DNA of 52,876 bases from NCBI GenBank assembly GCA_003696905.1, contig RFHJ01000206.1, positions 1 through 52,876 on the forward strand. Reading direction: 5' to 3'. The notes under the pieces were generated by a model. That model was not told the origin of the DNA, searched no databases, and saw nothing but the letters and a program-made list of their open reading frames with translations. Made by a program: the position numbers and the translations under genes. Numbering within the stretch: position 1 is the stretch's first letter; every line of letters begins with the position of its first letter. The stretch is from Gammaproteobacteria bacterium (GTDB lineage Bacteria > Pseudomonadota > Gammaproteobacteria > Chromatiales > Chromatiaceae). Of this stretch, positions 1-8,052 are shown piece after piece.

Positions 1-6
1 GCTGGT

Positions 7-609
7 GTGGGTGTTCCCCATATCGAGCCGCGTGAGCAGGCCTGTGATTTCTCCTGCGACGGCCTGCAATGCGTGCTGGCCTGCCCTACCGGGGCGCTGA
101 CCCACGAGCTCGATTTTCCGGCGGATGCCCGCATGGGCTTTGCCCGCCTGGACAAGCCGGCGCAGTGTCTGGCGGTGCAGGGGAAGGGGCTCAAGGGCCT
201 GGCCCGGGGGGCCGACTTCGGTGGCAAGTTGCGCTACGCGGAAATCGACCGCTGGAACCCCATCCCGGTTGCCGAACACCCTTATGAACTCGAGATCTGC
301 GATCTGTGCGTGCGTCAATGCCCGATCGAGATCCGGATCGCCGATTGCGAGCAGAAGAAAGCCGAGGGCGAGACCCGTCCCACCGCTCGGGTTGCCATGC
401 AAGTGGGCCATGAATGTCCCCCCAAGCATGCCATCGAGCTGCGGCCCATCGACACGGGCGATGGGACCAAGCGATTCAGGCCGGTCGTTCTCGATGGCTG
501 CGTGGGTTGCGGCGTCTGCGAGATGATCTGTCCGGCCGGCGGTGATGGTCCTGGCGAAGCGGCGATCGTCATCGACATTCACCAGAACGCGGATACCCGG
601 AGGGGCTGA
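7..609 (+). CDS. NapG/NosG-like 4Fe-4S ferredoxin-type protein (5' end may lie outside the window)
   Basis: Multiple Cys clusters (CDGLQCVLACP, CDLCVRQCP, CVGCGVCEMICP) typical of NapG/MauM ferredoxins; directly followed by a NapH-like gene. Confidence 0.8.
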   Translation: MGVPHIEPREQACDFSCDGLQCVLACPTGALTHELDFPADARMGFARLDKPAQCLAVQGKGLKGLARGADFGGKLRYAEIDRWNPIPVAEHPYELEICDLCVRQCPIEIRIADCEQKKAEGETRPTARVAMQVGHECPPKHAIELRPIDTGDGTKRFRPVVLDGCVGCGVCEMICPAGGDGPGEAAIVIDIHQNADTRRG

Positions 610-610
610 C

Positions 611-1576
611 ATGAACTACATCAAGGAATCCCTGTCCCAGGTGCTGGGCAATGATCCTACCCGGCCCTCGAAGGATGAACAGCCAGAGGCGCTCAAGCGG
701 ATCTATGAGCGCAAACGCAACAAACTGAAGAAGGCCGATCTGGAGGCGATCGCGCACCACAGTCACTTCATGGGCAAGTGGATGAAACGCCGCTGGATCA
801 CCCTGATCCTCGTCAACCTGCTGTTCGTGATCTCCTATCATTTCGATGTGCAGCTGGTCGAGGGGGCACTGACCGCCTCGCGGGTGATCGGCTTTCACTT
901 CGCCGACCTCAACTCCGCCTTGCAGGTGATGCTCGCCTTCAAGCATGTGGTGCTCAACCTGGTGATCGGCACCGCCACGGTGTTCGTCCTCTGGTTGCTG
1001 CTCGGTGGCCGAACCTTCTGCTCCTGGGTCTGCCCCTATCACCTGTTGTCCGAATGGGCCGAATACCTTCATCTGTGGCTGGCGAAGAAGAAGATCATCA
1101 AGAACCATGTCTTCCATCGCAAGACCCGCGCCGTGCTCTATGTGGTGTTCGCATTGCTGGCCTTGCTGACCGGCTACACCGTCTTCGAGACCATCTCCCC
1201 CACCGGCATCGTGAGCCGGGCGCTTATCTACGGGCCGGGAGTCGCCCTGGTGTGGGTGGGTTTTCTACTGTTGTTCGAGGTCTTCGTGTCACGTCGCGCC
1301 TGGTGCCGCTATGTCTGCCCCATCGGCATCACCTATGCGGCCATCGGCACCTTGTCACCGGTACGTGTCGAATACAACGCGGAGACCTGTCATCATGAGG
1401 GTGACTGCCGCAAGGTGTGTCTGGTGCCCCATGTGCTGGACATGACCATTCGTGGGCGGGCACACGACGTGACCCAGGAGATCACCGCAGACTGTACCCG
1501 CTGCGGCATGTGTGTGGACATCTGCCCGACCAATTCACTGAATTTCAAGGTCAAGGGCCTGGACCGGCTGCTTTGA
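611..1576 (+). CDS. NapH/NosH-like quinol dehydrogenase membrane component (polyferredoxin)
   Basis: Several TM segments, CSWVCPYHLLSEW and CRYVCPIGI motifs, C-terminal 4Fe-4S CTRCGMCVDICP; ATG at 611 chosen over the longer ORF start at 542. Confidence 0.82.
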   Translation: MNYIKESLSQVLGNDPTRPSKDEQPEALKRIYERKRNKLKKADLEAIAHHSHFMGKWMKRRWITLILVNLLFVISYHFDVQLVEGALTASRVIGFHFADLNSALQVMLAFKHVVLNLVIGTATVFVLWLLLGGRTFCSWVCPYHLLSEWAEYLHLWLAKKKIIKNHVFHRKTRAVLYVVFALLALLTGYTVFETISPTGIVSRALIYGPGVALVWVGFLLLFEVFVSRRAWCRYVCPIGITYAAIGTLSPVRVEYNAETCHHEGDCRKVCLVPHVLDMTIRGRAHDVTQEITADCTRCGMCVDICPTNSLNFKVKGLDRLL

Positions 1577-1587
1577 CGGAGCGACCG

Positions 1588-2466
1588 ATGATCGAGTTCT
1601 CGGGTGTCACCAAGCGCTTTCGCCGCCACCAGGTATTGAAGGGCATCGATCTGGTCATCGAGCGGGGGCAGCGCGTGGCCCTGGTCGGTTCCAATGGCGC
1701 CGGCAAGACGACCCTGATTCGCTGCCTGCTCGGAGAATATCGGCACGGGGGACAGATCTGTGTGGATGGACTGGCGCCGCGTAGTCACCGTGAGCAGGTC
1801 CTGTCCCGGGTGGGCTTCGTGCCGCAGCTGCCACCGCCGCTGCGCATGCCGGTGGGCCAGTTGATCCGTTTTGCCGCCGGCTTGTGCGGTGGGGAGCCGG
1901 AGCGCATGCACCAGGTCGCCGAGCAGCTGGGTTTCGATGCGCATCGTTTTCGCCGGCAACCCTTCGTGCGTCTGTCCGGTGGTCAGAAGCAGAAGCTGCT
2001 GATCGCGGTGGCCCTGGGGCGCGATGCCGATCTGCTGGTCATGGACGAACCGGCGGCCAACCTCGACCCCGATGCGCGGCATGCCTTGTTTCACCTGCTC
2101 GCGGAAAGACAGGAACGGGCGGCCATGCTCATCTCCAGTCACCGCCTCGACGAGGTCGCCCCCCTGGTCAACCGGGTGGTGGAGATGGACCAGGGCCGGG
2201 TGGTGCTCGACGACGAGGTCGTCGACACCGTCGAGATGACCAGTCGGCTGGTCGTCGGTGTCGAGATGGGTCAGAGGGAGGATGCGTTCATCGCCGCGTT
2301 GAGGCAATGGGGCTTTCTCGAGACTGACGATCCGCGGCGCTGGACGGGTGTGATTGCCGGGCCCGATCGACTGCGTTTTCTGGGCATGGTGTCCCGTTAT
2401 GCCGCGTTGTTGACACGACTCGACATGCGCGAGGCGAGCGACACGGAGAATGTGGATGTGGCTTGA
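1588..2466 (+). CDS. nosF: ABC transporter ATP-binding protein, NosF-like
   Basis: Walker A GSNGAGKTT, signature LSGGQKQK, Walker B LLVMDEP; lies between napH-like and nosL/nosY-like genes. Confidence 0.8.
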   Translation: MIEFSGVTKRFRRHQVLKGIDLVIERGQRVALVGSNGAGKTTLIRCLLGEYRHGGQICVDGLAPRSHREQVLSRVGFVPQLPPPLRMPVGQLIRFAAGLCGGEPERMHQVAEQLGFDAHRFRRQPFVRLSGGQKQKLLIAVALGRDADLLVMDEPAANLDPDARHALFHLLAERQERAAMLISSHRLDEVAPLVNRVVEMDQGRVVLDDEVVDTVEMTSRLVVGVEMGQREDAFIAALRQWGFLETDDPRRWTGVIAGPDRLRFLGMVSRYAALLTRLDMREASDTENVDVA

Positions 2467-2992
2467 ACGGGAACTCTGGGGGGCGTGGCTGTTGCTGCTG
2501 GTGTTCGCCGGCCTGTCCGGCTGCTCCGATGGGCCGCAGACCGGCCCGGTACCGGTACACTTCGACCGCGATACCTGTACCCGCTGCCGCATGGTACTCA
2601 GCGACCCGCGCTTCGTCGCCGAGGTACGCTGGTTCCCGGCGGGAAAGCGCTCCAGGATCGCCAAGTTCGATGACATCGGTTGTGCCGTCCTGTGGCTGGC
2701 GGAACAGCCCTTCCGCGATGATCCCAGGGTCGAGATCTGGGTGGCGGACTATCGCACCCATGGGTGGATCGATGCCCGCAAGGCGTACTACGTGAAACTG
2801 AACAATTCCCCCATGGAATATGGTCTGGGCGCCCAGTCCGATCCGGCCCCCGGCGCGCTCGGTTTCGAGCAGGCCAAGGAGCACATCCGTGAAGTCGAGG
2901 AGAAATTCAACGTCCACGGCCAGCAACTGAAGCAACGGCTGGAGGAGCAGGCGCGAAGACGCGCCCTTCTCAGGCAGACGGAGAAGCCATGA
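2450..2992 (+). CDS. nosL: NosL-like copper lipoprotein
   Basis: Lipobox-like VFAGLSGCS, then DTCTRCRMVLSDPRFVAEV resembling the NosL CxxCxM site. Confidence 0.75.
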   Translation: MWMWLERELWGAWLLLLVFAGLSGCSDGPQTGPVPVHFDRDTCTRCRMVLSDPRFVAEVRWFPAGKRSRIAKFDDIGCAVLWLAEQPFRDDPRVEIWVADYRTHGWIDARKAYYVKLNNSPMEYGLGAQSDPAPGALGFEQAKEHIREVEEKFNVHGQQLKQRLEEQARRRALLRQTEKP

Positions 2993-3816
2993 TGCACCTC
3001 TGGTTGACTGCCGCTACCGATGTGATCGAATCCCTGCGGGCCCGCTGGTTCATGGTCTACTCGCTGGTCTTCGGCGGTATCGTGGTGATCCTGTTTGCCT
3101 TCGGCCTGTCCGAATCACGCATCATGGGGTTCACCGGCCTGTCGCGTCTGTTGGTCACCTATATCCAATTGTCCATGGCGATACTGCCGATCTTCGTCCT
3201 CATCACCACGGTCCGTTCGGTCGCGGGTGACCGCGAGGCGGGTATCTTCGAGTACATGCTCTCGCTGCCGGTATCGCTCTCGGCCTGGTACTGGGGACGC
3301 TTCCTGGGGCGCTTCTTCGTGGTCTTTCTGCCCGTGTTTCTGGCCATGGTGGGCGCCGTGGCATGGGGGATGGTCGAGGGCCTCGAGATCCCGTGGAATC
3401 TGTTCGTCTATTACAGTGGGCTGCTGATGGCGCTCGCCTGGTGTTTTCTGGGCATCGGCATGCTGATCTCTACCCTGGCCCGCTCTTCGGATGTGGCCCA
3501 GGGGGCCGCCTTCCTCGTATGGCTGGTATTGCTGCTGTTCCTCGACCTCATTCTGCTCGGGGTGCTGATCCAGGAGCGATTGCCGCCGGAAACCGCGGTA
3601 GCCATCGCCCTGGCCAATCCGCTGCAGGTGTTTCGTACCGCCACCATGATGCTGTTCGATCCGCAGCTGGTATTGCTGGGTCCGACGGCCTACGTGATTC
3701 TCGATCGTTTCTCTCTGGAGGGTTACATCGCATGGGCAGTGCTCTATCCCATCGTCTTCGGCACCGTGGCGGCGGGTATAGGCTACCTGGTGTTCCGGCG
3801 CAGCGACCTGCCGTGA
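2989..3816 (+). CDS. nosY: ABC transporter permease, NosY-like
   Basis: Six predicted TM segments, ABC-2 type (TTVRSVAGDREAGIFEYMLSLPVS); overlaps the NosL stop by 4 nt. Confidence 0.78.
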   Translation: MMHLWLTAATDVIESLRARWFMVYSLVFGGIVVILFAFGLSESRIMGFTGLSRLLVTYIQLSMAILPIFVLITTVRSVAGDREAGIFEYMLSLPVSLSAWYWGRFLGRFFVVFLPVFLAMVGAVAWGMVEGLEIPWNLFVYYSGLLMALAWCFLGIGMLISTLARSSDVAQGAAFLVWLVLLLFLDLILLGVLIQERLPPETAVAIALANPLQVFRTATMMLFDPQLVLLGPTAYVILDRFSLEGYIAWAVLYPIVFGTVAAGIGYLVFRRSDLP

Positions 3817-4319
3817 GCCCGGCCAGGCGGGCCTGGACCGGGATCGCGCTGCTGATTCTCGCCTCGGTGCTACTGGGGCTTGTGGCCGGCCGTTTGTTGC
3901 GTCCGGCGGCAACGACCGAGATCGTGCGGCTGCAAGCGGACCCGTCCTGTGACCTGCGGGCAGGCCCCTGCGAACTGGCGGTTCCGGGCGGCGGCCGCAT
4001 TCGCTTCGCCATCACGCCACGCGATATTCCCGTGGGCCGGGAGCTGAAGCTCTCGGTCGATCTGGAAGCGCTGCGGGCCGACCGCGTGGTGGTGGACATC
4101 GATGGCGTCGACATGGACATGGGACTCTCGCCGTACCCCTTGCAGGCACGGGGAGGGGGTCACTTCGAAGGGCCGGGTGGGTTGAACTTCTGCAGCCGCG
4201 GCATCATGGAATGGGAGGCGAAGGTGACCGTTCGGCGCGGCAGCGAGGAGATCATTGCGCCCTTCCGCTTCATTACCGAGGCGCCCGATCCCGCGGTTCC
4301 GCTGAACGAGATGGGCTAA
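3813..4319 (+). CDS. membrane-anchored periplasmic protein, possibly FixH/YtkA-like
   Basis: GTG start overlapping the nosY stop; N-terminal TM anchor, beta-rich domain with VDMDMG motif. Confidence 0.55.
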   Translation: MSPARRAWTGIALLILASVLLGLVAGRLLRPAATTEIVRLQADPSCDLRAGPCELAVPGGGRIRFAITPRDIPVGRELKLSVDLEALRADRVVVDIDGVDMDMGLSPYPLQARGGGHFEGPGGLNFCSRGIMEWEAKVTVRRGSEEIIAPFRFITEAPDPAVPLNEMG

Positions 4320-4341
4320 AGACCGACGGAGGAATCACAGG

Positions 4342-5121
4342 GTGGACGCCAACCGGTTTTCCAAGCGCCTGGGTCTCGTCTGGCTGGCCATGCTGGCCTG
4401 CGCCGCGGCCGATGCTGCCGAGCCCGTACGCCCGCTGGCACTGGTGCCCGGCGACTGTGCAAAGCCCGGGCCCGCGATGGATCTGCGGGGCTGTTCATTC
4501 GCCGGTCGGCGGATGCCAGGGGTGGACCTCAGCAACGCGCGCCTCGACGGAGTGGACCTGAGCAATGCAGCCCTGCCCGGGTGTCGTCTGTGGAACACGG
4601 TGTTGATTCGGGCGAATCTGAAATGGGCCAGCCTGGTGGATTGCGAGATGAGCCAGGCCGACCTGGCCCACGCCGATCTGTTCCACACGACCTTCGACGG
4701 CGCCCGCCTGAACGGTGCCCGTTTTCATCGGGCGAACATGTTCGGCGCCAATCTGAACGAGGTGACCGCGGTGGATGCGGATTTCACCCACGCCTGCATG
4801 AAGGATGTCGCCATGGAGGAGGGACGCTTCGATCGCAGTGATTTCTCGAACGCCTTCATGCAGCGAGCGGTCCTCATCGGCAGCAGTCTGCGCGGCGCGG
4901 TGTTCTTCGAGGCAGTCCTCACCGGCGCAGCGCTGGAGGAAAGCGACCTGACGGGAGCCGATCTGAGCCGCGCGCTCGTCAATGGCGCACATTTCAATGA
5001 TGCGCTGTTGGTGGGGGCCGACTTTCGTGATGCCCGATTGCCCAATGCGGTGTTCGACGGCGCCGACCTTTCCGGAGCGCGCCATCTGCCCACGGGCGTG
5101 GCGGGGCAGGCGTCACGGTGA
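4342..5121 (+). CDS. secreted pentapeptide-repeat protein
   Basis: GTG start; signal peptide then many A(D/N)LXX repeats (LSNARLDGVDLSNAALPG..., LTGADLSRALVNGAHFNDALLVGADFRDARL). Confidence 0.85.
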   Translation: MDANRFSKRLGLVWLAMLACAAADAAEPVRPLALVPGDCAKPGPAMDLRGCSFAGRRMPGVDLSNARLDGVDLSNAALPGCRLWNTVLIRANLKWASLVDCEMSQADLAHADLFHTTFDGARLNGARFHRANMFGANLNEVTAVDADFTHACMKDVAMEEGRFDRSDFSNAFMQRAVLIGSSLRGAVFFEAVLTGAALEESDLTGADLSRALVNGAHFNDALLVGADFRDARLPNAVFDGADLSGARHLPTGVAGQASR

Positions 5122-5200
5122 CCGCTCTACGTATCCTTCTCGTTGGCATGCCAGAGGCCGAACAAACCCAAAGCCGAATCGACCACCAGGAGTGCAATCC

Positions 5201-5542
5201 ATGAAGCCTTTTGTTCGTGTAGTTTCGATGTCGCTGTTGCTGTTACTGCAGCCGGTGCATGCCGCCCCCGCCACTGAGGCCCAACTGCAGGCGATCGCCC
5301 GCATGGGAGAACTCAACGGCGTCGCGTTGCAGTGCCGCTTCGTGGACCAGGTTCGTCGCATCAAACAGGAACTGATCAAACGTCTGCCCAAGCAGCGCGC
5401 ACTGGGCGCCTGGTTCGAACAGAAGACGAATGCAGCCTTCACCGATTTCATCAACCGTGGCGATCGATGTCCCGGCCTGCTCGAGTTCGAAAAGGATCTC
5501 GAGCAGGCGGTGGCCAGACTCGACGAGGCCTTCTCGCCATGA
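5201..5542 (+). CDS. small secreted hypothetical protein
   Basis: Signal peptide MKPFVRVVSMSLLLLLQPVHA; stop overlaps the start of the downstream fusion gene. Confidence 0.6.
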   Translation: MKPFVRVVSMSLLLLLQPVHAAPATEAQLQAIARMGELNGVALQCRFVDQVRRIKQELIKRLPKQRALGAWFEQKTNAAFTDFINRGDRCPGLLEFEKDLEQAVARLDEAFSP

Positions 5543-6969
5543 GGGGCTCTTGGTACCGGGTCCTGGTAGCAGGACTCCTCTTGTTGCTGACGCTCGGCCG
5601 GGTGGAGGCCGCGGGCGACCTGAAGGTGGTGGCGACCATCAAGCCGGTGCATGCCCTGCTCGCCGGTCTGATGAAGGACATCGGCGAGCCACAGTTGCTG
5701 CTGCAGGGCGAGCAGAGCCCTTTCGACTATCAGCCCGACGAGCGTGCCCGGCGATTGCTGCAGGAGGCGGATCTCGTGGTCTGGGTGGGGCCGGAACTCG
5801 AGAAGACGCTGCAGCCCTTGATCGCCGGCCTGCCGCAGCGCACTCGGGTGATCGAACTGCTCTCTCAGGACGATCTCAAGATTCTGCCTTCGCGCACCGA
5901 TCCGACGCAGCGTAATCCCTTCTTCTGGATGGACGATCGCAATGCCATCATCCTGCTGGATCTGCTCACCGATGCCTTGATCGCCATCGATCCGGAGCGA
6001 TCCCATGTGTATACCCGGAATCGTCTGCGCCTGCTCAAACCGCTCAAGCGCATCGATCGGGAGTACGAGTACGGCTATCGTGGCCTCCAGACGGGCACTG
6101 TCGCCGAGTATTACGACAGTCTCTACTATTTCGAGCAGGCCTATGCCCTGCCCGTGGTCGGGCACGTGGCCACCACGCCATGGGACCCGATAGAAACCGC
6201 CAAGGTACTGGCTTTGCGCAGCCGGATGCGGGAGTACAAGACCGGCTGCCTGCTGCTCGATCGCGGCATGCCCGCAGAAGGGCTCGAACTGCTGACCACC
6301 GACATGGCGCTGACACAGGACACACTGGATCCCCTTGGCCTCCAGTTGCCGGCGGGCGAAGGGTTGTACGTGAAGCTCATGCGCCACAACACCGACGTCA
6401 TCAAGGGCTGTCTGCAGGCCGACATGGACGAGGCCGCGAGAGCCCGCGCCCAGGCCGAGGCCGCCTTCATTCCCGACAACGAGGGCATCGGCGGGCGCTT
6501 CATTCTCACCGACCAGTATGGGCGGCTGGTGACGGAAGAGAATTTGCGTGGCCATTGGTCGCTGGTCTATTTCGGCTACACCCACTGCCCCGATGTCTGT
6601 CCCACCTCGCTCGCCACCATGACCCAGGCATTGAAGCGGCTGGGGCCCAAGGCGGAGCGGATCCAGCCCTATTTCGTCACGGTGGATCCGGAACGGGACA
6701 AGGCTTCGGTCATACGTGAATACGTGAAGTACTTCGACCCGCGATTGATCGGCCTGACGGGCACGCCGGCGATGATCCAGCGCCTGGCGGACGAGTTCGG
6801 CGTGAGGTTCGAAAAGGGCGAGGTGGACCCGGAGGATCCAAGCCTGTACGCGATGGACCATTCCGCCAGCCTGTTCCTGATGGCGCCGGACGGCCGATTC
6901 GTCACCAAGTTCGCCTACGGGATCAGTGCCCGTACCCTGGCAGAGAAGCTGGAGGAGTATGTGCGGTGA
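5539..6969 (+). CDS. fusion protein: N-terminal ZnuA/TroA-type substrate-binding domain + C-terminal SCO1/SenC domain
   Basis: N-part VVATIKPVHALLAGLMKDIGEP...LLQEADLVVWVGPELE is ZnuA-like; C-part VYFGYTHCPDVCPTSLATM...VDPERDK...YAMDHSASLFLMAPDGRFV is SCO1-like. Single uninterrupted ORF. Confidence 0.85.
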   Translation: MRGSWYRVLVAGLLLLLTLGRVEAAGDLKVVATIKPVHALLAGLMKDIGEPQLLLQGEQSPFDYQPDERARRLLQEADLVVWVGPELEKTLQPLIAGLPQRTRVIELLSQDDLKILPSRTDPTQRNPFFWMDDRNAIILLDLLTDALIAIDPERSHVYTRNRLRLLKPLKRIDREYEYGYRGLQTGTVAEYYDSLYYFEQAYALPVVGHVATTPWDPIETAKVLALRSRMREYKTGCLLLDRGMPAEGLELLTTDMALTQDTLDPLGLQLPAGEGLYVKLMRHNTDVIKGCLQADMDEAARARAQAEAAFIPDNEGIGGRFILTDQYGRLVTEENLRGHWSLVYFGYTHCPDVCPTSLATMTQALKRLGPKAERIQPYFVTVDPERDKASVIREYVKYFDPRLIGLTGTPAMIQRLADEFGVRFEKGEVDPEDPSLYAMDHSASLFLMAPDGRFVTKFAYGISARTLAEKLEEYVR

Positions 6970-7080
6970 GCCATGCCTTGACCGGTGGTCGCCTGTTCCG
7001 GTGAGGCTTCTCCCGTGCTCACTCGCATGAGGCCCTGGCCACGTCATCGATCATGTATTAGCCCTGCCGGAGGTTCATCG

Positions 7081-7152
7081 ATGCGGTTCGTCCCTCACCG
7101 CATCCTACCTCGTGTGCTGGTTGTAGGGCGTGGTGAGCACCGCGAACCGCAC
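7081..7152. repeat. inverted pair of REP-like sequences (REPIN-like doublet)
   Basis: atgcggttcgtccctcaccgcatcctac (7081-7108) is an imperfect inverted copy of gtagggcgtggtgagcaccgcgaaccgcac (7123-7152); related copy near 52836-52869. Confidence 0.65.
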
Positions 7153-7183
7153 CAGGCACCGTGCCTGGACCTGTATTCGCACA

Positions 7184-7852
7184 TCAATCGTCGACGATGG
7201 AGAGATAGGCAAAGATGTCGCGCAGCTCCTCGTCGGTGAAGTCATCCAACAGCTCGTCGTCCGGCTCGTCTTCGTCATGCAGGCGGATCCTGTTGCGGAA
7301 CTTCTTCACCTGGCGCCACAGGTAACTGGTGTACTGACCCGCCAGCATCGGCACGCCCTTCTTCTCACGCCCCCAGCCCTCCCTGCCGTGGCAGATCGCG
7401 CACTCGCGACGGTAGAGCCTGCGACCCTTCTCGAAATTTCCCGGCGCGCGGGGGACCTGCATGATCTGCTTGGATTCCAGCAGGCGGGCGTAGGCATCGA
7501 ACCCCGGCGCCTTGTCGTCCACTGGCGGCAGCTTGGTCTTGAGCTCGATCCGGTTCAAATACTGCGCGATCTGGAACATGTCCTCTTCCGGAAGCTGGCG
7601 TTGGTCCACGTGTTCTACCATCGGCAGGTTGGGGCGTTCCCGGTTCTGGAAGAGATGCAGCTGACGGATGAGGTAGTCGACGGGCTGCCCGGCGATGCGG
7701 GGGTATTCGCCCCCCTTGCCGCCCTGGCCGAATTCGCTGTGACAGCCGGCGCATTCCTCGTTGATCTCCTCGCCGATGTCCGGGTCGTATTCGTAGGCCG
7801 CAGCGGTAGTCCAGGCGAACAGCAGGAGCAGGATTCCGATGGGCTTGGTCAT
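7184..7852 (-). CDS. periplasmic diheme cytochrome c
   Basis: Signal peptide; two CxxCH motifs (CAGCH, CAICH) and QLPEEDMFQIAQYL / TDEELRDIFAYL class I cytochrome c helices. Confidence 0.82.
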   Translation of the reverse strand: MTKPIGILLLLFAWTTAAAYEYDPDIGEEINEECAGCHSEFGQGGKGGEYPRIAGQPVDYLIRQLHLFQNRERPNLPMVEHVDQRQLPEEDMFQIAQYLNRIELKTKLPPVDDKAPGFDAYARLLESKQIMQVPRAPGNFEKGRRLYRRECAICHGREGWGREKKGVPMLAGQYTSYLWRQVKKFRNRIRLHDEDEPDDELLDDFTDEELRDIFAYLSIVDD

Positions 7853-7935
7853 TGGCGTTTCCCGGATTCTGACATGGCGAAATTGACCTGATCCGTTTCG
7901 ACCCGCCAGTATCCGCAAAGGTCCTTTCCAGTCAC

Positions 7936-7949
7936 TTGATGGATATCAA
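7936..7949. promoter_or_regulatory. FNR/Anr/Dnr-type binding box
   Basis: TTGATGGATATCAA, a perfect match to TTGAT-N4-ATCAA, about 85-98 nt upstream of the cytochrome c start codon at 7852. Confidence 0.7.
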
Positions 7950-8013
7950 GCCGATCCGGTTGTCGGTACCGCTGACGGAGCAATCAGTGCACATGGCCAA
8001 GAGAGGGCCTGCT

Positions 8014-8045
8014 GGTCTATGATGGGCAGCCCATAATCATAGACC
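8014..8045. repeat. inverted repeat upstream of parA
   Basis: ggtctatgat(8014-8023)...atcatagacc(8036-8045), perfect 10-bp arms, 7 nt before the parA ATG. Confidence 0.6.
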
Positions 8046-8052
8046 GACCACC

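Noticed and set aside
1393-2676. 427-aa minus-strand ORF over napH/nosF/nosL
   Set aside because: Antisense shadow; coding evidence strong on the plus strand.
5113-7047. 644-aa minus-strand ORF
   Set aside because: Antisense to the clearly coding ZnuA-SCO1 fusion; no domain signature, H/Q/R-biased composition.
7600-7620. cCACGTGt core as a possible parS site near parAB
   Set aside because: Only the CACGTG core fits; the flanks do not match TGTTNCACGTGAAACA and it lies within the cytochrome c coding sequence.
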